From Brachionus plicatilis (taxonomy: Eukaryota; Rotifera; Eurotatoria; Ploima; Brachionidae): 64,000 nt of DNA. The notes beneath the pieces are model-generated. The model searched no databases. It saw only the letters and a list, made by a program, of their open reading frames with translations, and was not told where the DNA came from. Below, in pieces: positions 22,955 to 35,244 of this stretch (position 1 is the first letter of the stretch; every line of letters begins with the position of its first letter). Position numbers and translations under genes: made by a program. The stretch covers positions 1-64,000 of the forward strand of contig QEOQ01000350.1 of NCBI GenBank assembly GCA_010279815.1. Direction: 5' to 3'.

Positions 22955-25900
22955 CTATTCATTAAACAATACAAACCAAAAAAAATTAATAAATAATAAA
23001 TTAACAATTGAGGAAAAAACTCGATAATTCGAACCATTGTTATTATCAATTTTTTTGTTTTGCGGCACACTCGACTCGATTGTTGTTCTCTGAATTTTTG
23101 TTCTCAAATCTAAAGCACTCAAAAAAACTTCTTTTTTTAGCTCTTCCTGTCTTGATTCCTGTCTTGGCTGCGTAATTGTTAATGGAACAGTGCTTGTAAC
23201 TGCATAACTATTATCTTTTGTATTGGGATTTAAATTTTTATAATGGTAGTCCAAAATAGATTTGGTCAAAACTGGTCTTGAATATTCTACTCCGCTAAAT
23301 GTACATAATTCAGTGTGAGTGTCAGATCCACTCGAACAAATTAACAATTCCACTTGGTAATAATTACTCAATGAAACAATACCATCATCGCTCACTCTGA
23401 ATTTGACTATCACAAAATTTTTCTCAACAAAAAATAAAAACTTTGCCAAATCACTTCGCCACCAGTAGGAGCTCAAATCGACATAGAACTTTCCGGCCGA
23501 TGAGTCCATTTTAAAAATTCTAAAAAATTTCATAAAATCATCAAACTTTTTGACCAAATTTTTGTCCAGGCCCTTTTTGTCATCCAAACTTTTTAGATCA
23601 AAGCCTTCGATTTCATACTTGAGATCAGAATTTTTTCCACCAGTGTCCAAGTCGATGCAATTAAACTCATAAATCAATGCCATTTTGTAATTTTGGTTTA
23701 GCTCCAACATGGAATAGTCGAAAAAAAGTGCCAATCTTTCCAAAGACTTGTTTGGCTGGCCCAGAAAACTGGATTTCGGGTAGCAAATGGGCGTCGAGTC
23801 ATTTATGTCATCGATTTCAATGGTCACATTGGTCCAGCTTTTTAGACTTGTCGCGTCCAACTCGTGCTTGTCCTTGGCACACACTTTAAATTTTATGTTC
23901 AGTATTTTTTCTCTATCAATAAAACTATTTAACAAATAAACATCTCCAGTGTATGGATCCACGTCAATTATTTGGTCCAAATTGTGCACCAGCTTGAACA
24001 CTTTTTTATTCAGCAGTTTTGCATTGGAATCGTCATGTTTTATTGCTGTGACATGGTAAAAAATTGACTCATTGCCTGGTAAATTGTCGATCAAAGAATC
24101 GTATGAGTGGGCGTTGTGCGGAAATATTTTTTGCTCAGTGAACACATTTTCGTCAATGACCAAGAGGTGGTTGTCGCGGAGCAGCGGATTTGTGGGATTT
24201 TTTGTGTTCAATTGAAGCATGCTGTCTTGGTCCATTTTATCCACAAAATAAAAAATGCCAGCATTTAGACTGTCCTTGTCAAAGGCCTTGATGTTGCCAA
24301 CAAAAGTTTTGTCCAAGTTGTGCTGATTATTGGCGTCTGAGATCACCAGAGACGTGACCAAATTGGAATACTTTTCAGTGATGTAAAATGTGTAGTTTTT
24401 CTTTTTGAATTGGGGCGGATTGTCGTTCAAATCGTTGACCACAATCTGAACAGACGTTTGAGAGAAGCGCGTCACATTTTGGTTACTTGCTCTGACCACA
24501 AAGTCGTACTTGCTCCTGGTCTCACGGTCCAGCAAACTCCTGTCTTTTACACACAAATAACCGGTCAATTGATCAATGTAAAAGTTGCTCTCTTCCTTGT
24601 TTCTTCTAATTTTGTTGGAATTTTTTATTTGGATGCTGGGCTGAATGGCCTCAAGAGAGTAGGCTATTTTGTGATGTTGATGGCTGACATCGGGATCATG
24701 GGCTTCCAGCCTAGCAAAACAGTAAGCCAAACTGTTGAATTTGTTTGACTCGAACTCGTTCCATTCATCAATGTTAAATGAGTAAAGATCTTGATCAAAT
24801 TTTGGATCATTATCGTTCTCATCTTTGATAATTAGAGTTAGTTCTGCGCGGCTTTTAAGCTGCAGGAGCTGGCCAGAATCGGTCAGCTCAATTACTAAAT
24901 TGTAGACTGTTTGCAGCTCGGCATCCGGCTCAAAGTTAAGATACAATTCAAATATTTCATTTGATTGAACATTTTGAAAGCTAGTTGAATTTTGATTTTT
25001 TAAATTTTGAAATAAAAACAAACTGCCAGAATCGTGGTCTAAAACTCTGCCATTTATTTGCCTATTTGAATTCTGGGTGTCAAAGTCTTTGACTAAAAAT
25101 TGTCCCATACAGGACCCCTTGGGGCTAAACTCGGACAAGCCATTTAGGACAATTTTTGTCGAAAAGTCTGCTGAGTGCGCCTCCTGGACCGAAATGTCCA
25201 AGTCCAGGCCTCGTTGATACACACAATTTTTGCTGTATAGGCTCATGACAAAAGGCTTGTGGTCATTTAGATCCAAAATGTTGATGTCAACTGTCACTAC
25301 TGTTGACAGAGGGTTCTCAATGTTCGAGTCTTTGGCCTCGACCACAACTACATGCTTGTGAAACAGCTCGTAGTCCAAAATTCTTGTCAAATCTAAAAAT
25401 AATTGCTGAGTTAAATTTTTTAAGTGTGGAAGTCTTTGGCACATTTCTAATTGAATTGAACCATCTTGGTCTATCCAAAATTCAGCATCAATTGAGTTGT
25501 GCAAAAATGCCATTTTTGAATTGGGGTTTTTTCTGTTTATTTGCTGAATTATGTTGTACTTTATGGCTGCATTGAGACCATGGTCCAAATCGTGGGCCAC
25601 CACTTTGATATTTTGTTTTAGATTGTGGCATATTTGCTGCAAATAGGAGAAATAAATTGAATTGTCTGATTTATTTTGCTGGTAGTAAACTGGGTAGTCT
25701 GTTGCTTCATTTAGATAAAATGAATATTTTGCTTGATCAAACTTGGGCTGATTGTCATTGAGGTCGTTTATTTTGAGGCGAAAGAGAAGAAAATTTTTGC
25801 CATTCAGCTCTGGCAATGAGATAAAATTTTTCTCCAAAATCAACAAGATAAAATTGTACACTGAGCGTTGTTCTCTGTCAAGAAAAGTGTTTACTTTTAA

Positions 25901-26896
25901 ATACAATTGCTGATTTAAATTGTTTTCGATCAATTCAAATCGATTTAAACAATTTTCTTTAAAATTTTCTGCCAAATTTTTTAATTTAAATTCAAAAAGA
26001 GCTTTGTTTTGGTCCATTTCGGCCTCTAAGTGTTCAACCAAGTCCATATCTTGGCTAGAGAGCAAGATTAGTTTGTAGATTAGCTCCGAATTTGGCTTTG
26101 AGTCCGGGTCGCATGGTTTTTCCAGTGCTATTCGCTGATTATTAACCATGTCTAGATCAAAATTAGATATGAGCACATTGCAGAGCAAATTGTCACTTGG
26201 CACACCATTTTCCAATACTAAATTTTGACCAAATTGTTCTGTGATGTTGAGGTACAAAAAATTTTTGCCAAAAAAAGGCCTATTGTCATTTACATCTTTG
26301 ATGTTGATGCTTAGAGACAAGTATTTGTGGATGTGGTTGTTGGCTGCTGAAAACCTGCTAAAATGATTGAATTTATTTTTTTTTACTCTTGAATCGGACT
26401 TGGTTGTTTGTTTGAAAGCGACAAAAATTAGGCTCAGTCGGCAAATGTCACTGTTGCAGTCGCAGTCAAAGTGGTCAGTTGCCAAACTGGAATTGGACGC
26501 ATCAAAAACAAACTCATTCATTTTGGCTCCATGTGCATCGAACATTTTGTTGATGCAAATTTTTTCACGGTCTATATTCTGCCGCTGATAGATAAGTCCA
26601 GTTTTGTCGTCCAAAGTGAAAAAGTTGTCAAATATTGTTTGAATAGACTGGTCATTCAACTGGGTGGAGAAAGAATCGAAATCATGTTCGTTCAATTTTT
26701 GTGACATGCAGGAGCTTAGGTTGGCGATCAACAAATTTTCAACTAGACTGTCATCTGACTCATTAATATGGATGTCATCACAGCTGACCTGTTTTGGCTT
26801 CAGGTACAAAAATTTGTGCTCATTCAAATAGCGTTTGTTCTCTGTTTGCAGGAAAAAAGTCCAAAAATAAAACAAAATAAAATTTTTAAAAAACAT
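22955..26896 (-). CDS. Protocadherin-like adhesion protein, single exon
   Basis: A 1313-codon uninterrupted frame. An N-terminal hydrophobic segment (MFFKNFILFYFWTFFL) is a likely signal peptide. Calcium-binding linkers of cadherin repeats appear in order: DVNDNRPF (about residue 200), DLNDNQPKF (377), DLNDHKPF (541), DENDNDPKF (692), DLNDNPPQF (822) and DINDSTPIC (1029). With a last repeat lacking the next linker this makes about seven EC domains, the number found in delta-1 protocadherins. DRE/LDRE motifs occur in several repeats. The C-terminus ends in a hydrophobic stretch (IVNLLFINFFWFVLF) followed by only NE before the stop, so there is essentially no cytoplasmic tail in this frame. A splice acceptor (CACAG) 23 bp before the ATG indicates a spliced 5' UTR. 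Assignment to the cadherin superfamily is secure; the exact family is not. Confidence 0.9.
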   Translation of the reverse strand: MFFKNFILFYFWTFFLQTENKRYLNEHKFLYLKPKQVSCDDIHINESDDSLVENLLIANLSSCMSQKLNEHDFDSFSTQLNDQSIQTIFDNFFTLDDKTGLIYQRQNIDREKICINKMFDAHGAKMNEFVFDASNSSLATDHFDCDCNSDICRLSLIFVAFKQTTKSDSRVKKNKFNHFSRFSAANNHIHKYLSLSINIKDVNDNRPFFGKNFLYLNITEQFGQNLVLENGVPSDNLLCNVLISNFDLDMVNNQRIALEKPCDPDSKPNSELIYKLILLSSQDMDLVEHLEAEMDQNKALFEFKLKNLAENFKENCLNRFELIENNLNQQLYLKVNTFLDREQRSVYNFILLILEKNFISLPELNGKNFLLFRLKINDLNDNQPKFDQAKYSFYLNEATDYPVYYQQNKSDNSIYFSYLQQICHNLKQNIKVVAHDLDHGLNAAIKYNIIQQINRKNPNSKMAFLHNSIDAEFWIDQDGSIQLEMCQRLPHLKNLTQQLFLDLTRILDYELFHKHVVVVEAKDSNIENPLSTVVTVDINILDLNDHKPFVMSLYSKNCVYQRGLDLDISVQEAHSADFSTKIVLNGLSEFSPKGSCMGQFLVKDFDTQNSNRQINGRVLDHDSGSLFLFQNLKNQNSTSFQNVQSNEIFELYLNFEPDAELQTVYNLVIELTDSGQLLQLKSRAELTLIIKDENDNDPKFDQDLYSFNIDEWNEFESNKFNSLAYCFARLEAHDPDVSHQHHKIAYSLEAIQPSIQIKNSNKIRRNKEESNFYIDQLTGYLCVKDRSLLDRETRSKYDFVVRASNQNVTRFSQTSVQIVVNDLNDNPPQFKKKNYTFYITEKYSNLVTSLVISDANNQHNLDKTFVGNIKAFDKDSLNAGIFYFVDKMDQDSMLQLNTKNPTNPLLRDNHLLVIDENVFTEQKIFPHNAHSYDSLIDNLPGNESIFYHVTAIKHDDSNAKLLNKKVFKLVHNLDQIIDVDPYTGDVYLLNSFIDREKILNIKFKVCAKDKHELDATSLKSWTNVTIEIDDINDSTPICYPKSSFLGQPNKSLERLALFFDYSMLELNQNYKMALIYEFNCIDLDTGGKNSDLKYEIEGFDLKSLDDKKGLDKNLVKKFDDFMKFFRIFKMDSSAGKFYVDLSSYWWRSDLAKFLFFVEKNFVIVKFRVSDDGIVSLSNYYQVELLICSSGSDTHTELCTFSGVEYSRPVLTKSILDYHYKNLNPNTKDNSYAVTSTVPLTITQPRQESRQEELKKEVFLSALDLRTKIQRTTIESSVPQNKKIDNNNGSNYRVFSSIVNLLFINFFWFVLFNE

Positions 26897-28991
26897 TTTA
26901 TTTCAGACCATTGCTCATTCTGTGACAAGAATAAAAAAAATTAATTTTATAATTCATTAAAGACTTACAAAAATAATTACAAAATTTAAATGGAAAAAGA
27001 AAAGAAAAAGATTTTAAAGCCCTGGCCAAGCTGATTAATTTAACTTTGTGTACAAATTTGATTGCTGACTGACTTGTCGACAATTTTGTTTATTTGTTAA
27101 AAGCTAGAAATAGTTTATGATTTTTAAGGTATCTTAATTTATTTAGTCTCTAGTCGGAATCAAGTGAGAAAATGGTGTCTGTGCTTGAAAATGGTGAGAA
27201 AATCTAATTTTAACCTTTTACATTAGCAACTAATTCGGTGTTCAGTGCAAAAAATGGAAAAATAAAATGATAAAGATGGCATGATAACAGCGAATTTGCT
27301 CTTTAAATGTACGCAGCACTCTTGATTAGCGATCAGGAGGCAAGATTAGTTGAGGCACGAATCTAAAATTGTTCTTGATTATTTAAGACTTTAAGGTAGC
27401 ACCTAATTGTATAATAGACTTATATTAATTAGGGTTTTATTTTGCTTTTCTAGGTATCGATATTGATAAATATCGGAATATTTCTCTTCTGGCAATGGTG
27501 GAAAGCGACAATTCTGCTCTCACTCATTAGTTTAATTTTTTTCTCAGTGTGGAAATATTATTTTCAAGCTTATTTATTTTTAATGATTCATTATTAATTT
27601 TTAATTAGCACAAACAAAAAAAAGAGGAAAATAATGAAGGAATTTGAATAAGATTTAAGGAAAAAAGAGAAAAAAGAATTTCAAGCACAATAAAACGAAA
27701 TTGCTTACTAATCCTCATTTTTAATATAATCAAGCATAATTAATAAAAAAAAAAAACTAATAAAAAATTGTATAAAATCGAACAAAATATGCTAGATATT
27801 TATTAAAACTAGTTTCGATTTTTGCAATTTAATATTAGCTTTCGGAATCAATACCAATCAATCCTTTTGATAATTTTCAACTTTAATAAGCAATTATCAA
27901 GCCAAGAACTGTAAAATAAGAACTTATTTCTTTTTCGTAAAACTTGTCAAATATAAATTAGAGTGTATAATTACATTTTAATTCAAATCTATTTAAAATA
28001 ATTAAAATTATTTTTCCAGCTCCGTGGAGACTCATTCGGCAAGAGCTCATTAATTGTGCAACTCAACGCATCAAAATAAATATTTTCGTAAAATTTTATT
28101 TTTAAACTTTTTTTTCAAAAGGTCAGTCCAGTGAGATGAAAATCTGAAAGCGCGCATTTAACAAAGTTCAACAAAAGTTTTAATAATATTAAATAACAAA
28201 ATAATTAAGATTTAATTTGGAAAAAAAAACCATTAATAATTTTCAGCCAAAGGTTGCTTGACCTATGAATGGAAAAATAATGCTAAAAAAACACCAGACT
28301 CGAACTAAATTTTTGACTTGTTTTCGAAAAGAGATGCGACCAACATTAACAAAAAAATCCACTACTAAATAGTGCCACTTATCATCATCACAATTATAAA
28401 TTAATTATATTTAATAAATTTTGATTTTTTGAAACAAGCAATTAGTTCATTTTATGATAGAACTCGCTTTTATTCGAATTTATATTTTAATATAAATTGA
28501 TTAAGCCAGAAATTGTCAATACTGTAAATTAACAAAGTCAATATATATTTGAATAAATTGAAATGCTATAAATCTTTTATGAAAAAAAAGAAAAACCATT
28601 AAATATTTTCCGCTTCGGAATCTCTAGTTTCTTAGTAAATCATACGTAAGAACCGAACAGTTAATAAGTCTAAAATTTAAAAATCTGAGAAAACAAAAAA
28701 AACAAATTTTTTTTTTTATTAAAATACTTAAATGAATTGGCTTCATTTGACCGGGATTAATTAAATATTTTAAAAGTAGACGTTTTAGTCCTAAAGGTAT
28801 TTAGTCTGTGAGAACTTTTTTCTATCTGACTGATCATCAATCCACTCAGCTGAAAACTCAATTCCAATTTTACCTACTCTGCCAAATAATCCATTAAAAT
28901 CCGAAAATATCTTCAAGAAAAAAAAATACACAATTAATTATGCTTTTAAAATTTTACTTTTACATAATAAAAAAAAAATTATTTTTTTAAA
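26897..28991. other. Intergenic between divergent cadherin and PIGG genes
   Basis: Should contain both promoters and the cadherin 5' non-coding exon. The stretch 27130-27540 and the short patches at 28020-28080 and 28250-28340 are less AT-rich and could be untranslated exons; no coding frame is convincing. Confidence 0.35.
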
Positions 28992-31907
28992 ATGTTCAAA
29001 TTCCAAATTTCAATTTATTTTCTATTAGTATCCATTTTTTTAGTTTATAATGCTGTTTTCTTTAACTTATTCAGCTATAAACAAGCAAATTTCGATACTG
29101 AGAACAATAAGTTCGAGCCACCAGTAGCACAAAATTCTGCCATCATTAATGGTATAGTAATAATTTGATTTCCTGCAGCTTTTTTTTTTAAATTTTTTTG
29201 CTTAAAAAAAAATTAATTTAAAATAATCTTAAGGACGATTAATTTTGGTTTTAATCGATGCACTTCGCTATGATTTTATATTTGAGTCAAATGTTGCCAA
29301 AGAAAAATTGCGGATGCCTTTTGTCAATCGTGTCATCCGGGAACAAAAGGCTATTCCGTTTAAATTAATCGCCAACCCTCCCACTGTCACTCTACCACGA
29401 CTCAAAGTAAAACTCTTCTCAAGGCATTTCTTTTTTTAATTAAATTTATCTAGGCTCTTGTTAGCGGAATAATTCCTGAATTCATAGATATACTTTGGAA
29501 TTTTAACACAACCTATCTAGCCGAAGATAATATAATTAGACAATTTAATCTGCAAAACAGCCCTGTGATATTCTACGGAGATGATACCTGGCTTAAATTA
29601 TTCCGCCCAAACGAGTCTTTTGTTCGCTATGAGGGAACTACGTCATTCATGGCAAGCGATTATGACCAAGTTGACTTCAATGTGACAAGACATTTGGCAT
29701 TTGAATTGGAGCAAACAGATTGGAAAGTGATGATTCTCCATTATTTGGGACTTGACCATGTGGGTCACATCGAAGGTCCCTATGCACCTTTTAATATACG
29801 CCGCAAATTGCATGAAATGGATGAGATAATTAAAAAAATTTACTCTAATTTGAATAGAAATGACTTGATGCTCGTTTTGAGCGATCATGGAATGGCTAAT
29901 GAAGGCGGACATGGTGGCTCCTCTCACATGGAAATAACAACGCCGCTTTTGCTCCTGTCCAAAGGTATTTTCGGCTCAAAATTTACCTACGCTGATGACC
30001 AAAAATTTAATTCTTTAATTGAGAATATCAAACAAAGAAAACAAATAGACTTGGCGTCAACTCTTTCGTGCTTATTTGGTTTAAATGTTCCTTATCATAA
30101 TAAAGGAACAATTTTTTTAAGTGATCTGACTGAGTATTTTGATAAAAGTTTGAGGAATTATTCCCTAGAGGCCAATTGTTTGGTCAGAAATTGGAAGCAA
30201 TTGGATAGGTTGCTGGACTTGGGACAACATGAGATTGAACTGGTTAGGATGCTTGATAAAAAATCTTTGGCTGATGCTGAAGAATTTCTAAGAATTAAAG
30301 TTGAATCGAAAGTTAAAGTGGAAAATATCAAAAGTGAACAAAATAAATTTTTAATACTTTTAATATTGATTATGTTTATGGTAAATTTAAATTTTTTTTA
30401 AAATAATTTTAATTTAAAAAACATAAATGACTTAGCTATTGTTTGTGTATGCCATTGATCAATCGAACTCCAGACCATTTACAAATCCATTTTCTTGTTT
30501 ATTGGCCCTTTTAATCTTTTTATCGAAACAAACATTTATTAAAGTAATCAAAAAATAATTAGCTTAGATTTTTATTACAGTTTTTAATATTTATTAGAAA
30601 TTTTATATTTTAGGCTTTGCTCTTCACATTTTGAGTCTTTTTTCGAGTAGCTTTATAGAAGAGGAACACCAATTATGGTATTATATCGGAACAACGCAGA
30701 TTTATTTGCTCTTATTTACTCTATTTCGGAAGAATCTTAATCAATCTTATCGAAAAAAAATTTTTTTCAATATTTTTTGTTTATTGATCATAATTCGGTT
30801 TATGCGATCAATGAATCAAACAGGCAACAAATGGATACATTTAAAAGACATTGGAGATTTTTTAAAAGAGTAAAATTTTATTAAAAAATTTGATTTTAAT
30901 TTTTTATTTTTTAAATTAGATGTCCATCAAAACTACCATTGGTCTCACTGGCAACATTGGCTCTTTTTTTGGTTTATAAATTTTCCAAGTCTGGCTTCAA
31001 AATGTTCAATTTTCTAATTCTAACATTGATATTTGCTTTTCACATTAGCGCAAATGCTGAGCTTTTAAGCTTGTAAGTAGTTAAAAAAAAAAACAATTTT
31101 TTTTATTATTTAAAAATAATCCAGGTACAACCGGAATTTAATAGCTCAAGGCTGCTATTTTACACTATTTTTGAATTTTGCAGTCGAGATCATTCATTTT
31201 TGGTCGAGTAAAGCAGCTAATTTAGCAAAAGCTATTCAAATGTATGAAATATTGATTAAAAGCTGGATTTTTTACAATTGTTTGGTTCAACCAACACATA
31301 ATTTGATTCTTTTGGCATGCTGGAAGGTATCTGAGCACCTAATTGAGAAAATTTTTTATCCAAATGAAACAATTTTGATCCAAGAATGTTCCAATATGAT
31401 TTTTTTCTATCAACTAATTGGGTATATATGTTTTTTTAGTCAAGGAAATTCGAATAGTTTGAATACTATTCCGATTTCGAGTGGTCTTGTGGGAATAAAT
31501 GAAATCAATGAGCCTGTGATAGCAATAGTCATTTTGACGTCCACTTACTCGGCGCACATTTTTTTCTATTTATGTTCTTTGAAAAGTGTGACAATTTTTG
31601 AAGCCAAAAGACTGCTTGATAAAAAAGAAGAAAAAAAGTGATTTTTAATTATTTAAAAAAGTGATTAATTGTTGAATTAAATTTTAAAAGGATTGGTCAT
31701 AAAATGCTTATGATTCATGCGAATTACATGATATTTTTTGATTTAGTAATTCTCAGTTTTTATTCATTGAACGCTTTTCTTCAAAAAGAGCATTTATTTG
31801 TATGGAGTGTATTTGCTCCAAAATTAATCTACCTCTTAGGATCTGTTCTAATTAAATTTTTATTCATAGTAGTTCAGTTAATCATTATGAAAATTTTAAA
31901 TTTTTAA
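28992..31907 (+). CDS. PIGG: GPI ethanolamine phosphate transferase 2 (PIGG/GPI7)
   Basis: Eight exons (28992-29151, 29234-29406, 29454-30380, 30436-30543, 30598-30869, 30920-31072, 31125-31637, 31691-31907) total 2523 bp, i.e. 840 residues. The enzyme adds ethanolamine phosphate to the second mannose of the GPI anchor in the ER membrane. The N-terminal signal anchor (SIYFLLVSIFLVYNAVFF) leads into the alkaline-phosphatase-like domain: LVLIDALRYDF, PPTVTLPRLKALVSG (the Thr is the expected nucleophile), FYGDDTWLKLF, TTSFMASDY, LHYLGLDHVGH and LSDHGM, the metal-ligand motifs. GLDHVGHI.GP and EEEHQLWYY (in exon 5) favour PIGG over PIGN and PIGO. The C-terminal half is many hydrophobic helices. 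The acceptor at 30597 was chosen over a nearer TAG because only it keeps the frame open. Confidence 0.9.
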
Positions 31908-32039
31908 AAAATTTCAGGCACTTAACCCTTTTTTTTATTTACAAATTTTTAATAAAATAAAAAAAACAAAACTATTTTCTTTTTATTCCAGAAACCATTT
32001 CGATCTTAAAGTAAAAAAAATGAAAAAATAAAAATAGCG

Positions 32040-33359
32040 TTAGCTTAAAAATATTACTTTGGTTCTGTCTTTTCGTTCTTTGTCTTTTTTGGCCCATTCG
32101 GCCATTTGAGCTTGATCTAGCTCATCATAAAACATATAGCCGTGAGCTTTTAAGTCAACAATATGCTTTTTATTTAAAAAAAATTAAAAAGTCTTTATTT
32201 ATCATGGCGTTGTGAATTTCAAATACAATTTGAACCAAAATTCTTCATTTTTTGATAAATTAAAATCAAAGTTAATAAAAAAAATTTTAAAAAATTCTGC
32301 AACATAGTGCAGAAAACTTTTTTGCCTAAAATAAAATTTTTTTCTCTTTTTTTTTTTTAGTAAATCTTATTGTTGGTCTTTTTTTACATTAGAAAAATTA
32401 TTTTAGGTAAATTTTAGGCACTATGTCGCGGTATTTTTTAGAGTATATTTTATAATCGTTTATTTAAATTTATGAAAAACGGAATTATTTTTGTTAAATT
32501 TGTATTTGAATTTCACAACATCTTTATAGTGACAAAATTTCTAATAATTACGCTGTCAAAACTTGAGCCAAATTCGTCCAAAGCATAGGCTTCAATTAAC
32601 TTTTCATAAATGCTAGGATTTTTGAATTTTTTCTTATTTTTTATGTCATTGTTTATCGAATAATTGTATTGTTTCATTCTGTCAAGAACTTGAATAATTT
32701 TATTCTAAAAATTAAACAATTATTCTAGCTTAAAATTAAAATAAAAAACAACTAAAATTACTTGTAAACTCTGTGAACACTGAGTTTCAGGAGCTGGTGG
32801 TAATTTTATTTTTTCCGATCCAGGTAAAAAACCATTTTTTTCAGCTTAAATTATAAAAATATTTATTAATTTTAATTGTTTAAAAAAACTTTATTTTGGC
32901 TACTGAAAAAATTAGGATCCTGTTCAATGTCGGTCTTTTCTTTTGCCTTTGCTTCAACTTTGGCAGATGATTGCGGGGTTACAGACTCAACATTATCTTT
33001 TTCAGACTTTTTCCTAAATTCATCACTTGACTCCTCATAATCCATGGACACAGATTCGCCAGGCATTTGTTCAGCCTCTTGACTAAATTCTCTTTGTCTC
33101 TTTTTGCCATTGTCTAATCCATCGGCTTCTGTAGGCGATTTACTCCTGGACTTGGTTCGACTTGTTGAGCGACTATATGATGAACTTCTGCTAGACTTTG
33201 ACGAATTGCTTTGCTCAGAGTCGCTCTCCGTTTGGCTATCGCTCTCTGCCCCAGATTCATAAGCTGTCACCAAAGAAACTAAATTTAAATCAATTATTTT
33301 GATTCTCTTTCAGCCAAAAAAAATAATTCCATACCTTTTGGTTTTCTTGACTTGGACAT
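32040..33359 (-). CDS. SAP30BP: SAP30-binding protein / HCNGP homologue
   Basis: Five exons (33335-33359, 32904-33278, 32762-32844, 32552-32704, 32040-32165) total 762 bp, i.e. 253 residues. The N-terminal half is low-complexity and Ser/Arg/Glu-rich, with many possible phosphorylation sites. The HCNGP domain follows: KLPPAPETQCSQSLQNKI, then FKNPSIYEKLIEAYALDEFG, then AHGYMFYDELDQAQMAEWAK and ERKDRTKVIF. These match LPPEPPGRCS..LQ.KI, FRNPSIYEKLI.F..IDE.G, HGW.E.SYYE.LAKAQ and KERTKIEF of animal SAP30BP, a nuclear protein linked to the SIN3-SAP30 co-repressor and to splicing of short introns. The long Ser/Thr-rich C-terminus of the vertebrate protein is missing; this one stops soon after TKVIF. 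Intron 4 carries a MITE. Confidence 0.88.
32209..32519. mobile_element. Inverted-repeat MITE in SAP30BP intron 4
   Basis: A 311-bp foldback. The left end GTTGTGAATTTCAAATACAA mirrors the right end, which inverted reads GTTGTGAAATTCAAATACAA. Inner parts also pair: CAACATAGTGCAGAAAAC with the inverse of TTTTAGGCACTATGTCGC, and TGCCTAAAATA with TATTTTAGG. There is no coding capacity. A clear target duplication was not found. Without it the host intron would be about 75 bp. Confidence 0.8.
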
Positions 33360-34558
33360 TTTTTCAAGATTTTGTTAATTTTTTTTTTCAAAAAATTTGA
33401 TTTTTTTTGAATATTAAGTTATTTTTAAAATTTATATTTTTCCCATTAGCACAATAATCTTAACAAAGAGAAAATTTATTGTCTATGCTAACATGATTTA
33501 GAAAGAACATATTTGTCTTGATGATAAATTATTTTTAATGAATTTCCATTATTAATTTTAATTAACAGCTAAATTGTTGTTTGACAGAAGAATATTTGGG
33601 GATTTTTTATTTCGTTTTTCAAGTCAAATATGAGTTGTTTTATTTAAAGTATTTTTTCTAAGGATATGAAAAAAATTTCTTATTCAAAATTGATGCAATA
33701 AATAATTATTTTTAAAATTAATTTTTTTTTTGTTAGATAAATTTATTTAATTTTTAAAAATTGTATCTAAAATGAAGAGAAGAGAAGAAGTCTGTCAGAC
33801 AAAAGGATGATTAATTGCATCACAAGGATTTAGAAGATAACTTTATCGGCACATTACATAATCTAGACGCTTATCAATAGCGTTTTTATTATAAAATTTT
33901 AAATTTTATTTATCTGGATTTTGAATCTAGGAGGTGATTAGATCATAATTGTTTGTATGCATTAATTTTTTAAGCTAAATTCAACTGTTTAAACAAATGA
34001 ATCACTTTGTCTTAAATTATTATAATAAAAAGAGAAATTATATTTTTTGACTAGAAAATTTAAATACAGATAATGGTTTAGACTGAAAATTCTATTGGAT
34101 TTTGAAATCAAGGGCCAAATGGTGAATTGGCCTCTGCGCGAAAAACTCGGTCTAAATGCAAATTATGATAATTAAATCCAGCCATAATCTTAGTTATGAC
34201 TAAGTTTTCTCATTTAAAATTTGTTTGAAATATTTTATTAATAATCAATTTTTTTTTCTTCATCCAAAATAAAGGCTTTATGTAAATGCAGAATAAAAAT
34301 AATAAAATTAACTCTATTTTCTTTACTCTTTTATATCAAAGCATTAGTTTAGTATGCTCAACAAATAAATTCAAACACACTCTCAAATATCATCATACTC
34401 TTTTTGCATGAAACATTTGTGCCAGCCAGTCAACCATGTCCCATAATTTTCACTTTTTCTATCTATGATTCACATTGTTAAACTTTTTTTTCTCTATTAC
34501 AAAAGATTTAAATCAAAATGAAAACAATTGAACAATCAGTGTAAACAATTGATCAAAA
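33360..34558. other. Intergenic between divergent SAP30BP and DUSP genes; uORF at its end
   Basis: AT-rich, no gene recognised. A nine-codon upstream reading frame including its stop (34518-34544, MKTIEQSV) lies 14 bp before the proposed DUSP start and could dampen its translation. Confidence 0.4.
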
Positions 34559-34684
34559 ATGAATTCGAGCTGTGCATCAACTGTGTCCCACTCGAACCGC
34601 TACTCGGATAACTTGACCATTTGGTCGCATATTACATCAAATCTGCTCGAAAAATGGATCAATCAATCGAACAGCAGTTCAAAA
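34559..34684 (+). CDS. Probable first coding exon of the DUSP8/16 homologue
   Basis: A 42-codon frame from ATG to a GTGAGC donor in phase 0: it begins MNSSCASTVSHSNRYSDN and ends with TSNLLEKWINQSNSSSK. The last part aligns in position and pattern with the segment just before VLLIDSRPF at the start of the rhodanese domain in vertebrate DUSP16 (...VTERLVALLESGTEK). Base composition is clearly coding-like compared with the flanks. The next exon, which should carry the first half of the rhodanese domain and the kinase-interaction motif, would lie in the following intron or inside the N gap. This linkage is inference. Confidence 0.6.
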
Positions 34685-35244
34685 GTGAGCAAACAAAAAA
34701 ATTTTAAAATTTTTTTAAAAATTAATTTAAATGATTAAATTTTGGACAGTCCGTAATTGTTCCTTTTTTTTCTTTGTATTTGTTAATTTAAAAAAAGTGC
34801 AAAATTTAATCATTTAAATTAACACCAGAAGAACCAAACAAGTCATTTGACTCATTTAAAAAAATATCTAATTATTGCATCTTTTGAACAAAATTTTCAA
34901 ATAAAAAAATTCTTTTTGATTAATGTAGATTTTATCTTTTTCTTTAGAAAAAAAGTTATTACTCAGTAAAATTACTTTGAATATTTTTTAATATTCTGGA
35001 TTAAAAAACAGGAAAAAATGTTGGTTATTCTATGGTGTTAAATTAAAAAAATTTAATATTTTTTCTCATGTATTCATTATTATTTAATAAAAGAAAAAAG
35101 ATAAAAATTTGTACTGTCTATAAATTTCTTTATTTGATTATAAATTTTTAGGAAATAAAAAATAAAATTTAATAATTAGAATTAATTTTATTTTTAAAAA
35201 AATTATTCTTTTTTTTCCTATAAGTTTACCATTTAATAATTAAA

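Noticed and set aside
30614..30620. Splice acceptor TTTTAG at 30614 for PIGG exon 5
   Set aside because: Joined in phase it gives an immediate stop; the acceptor at 30597 keeps the frame open and gives the conserved LHILSLFSSSFIEEEHQ segment.
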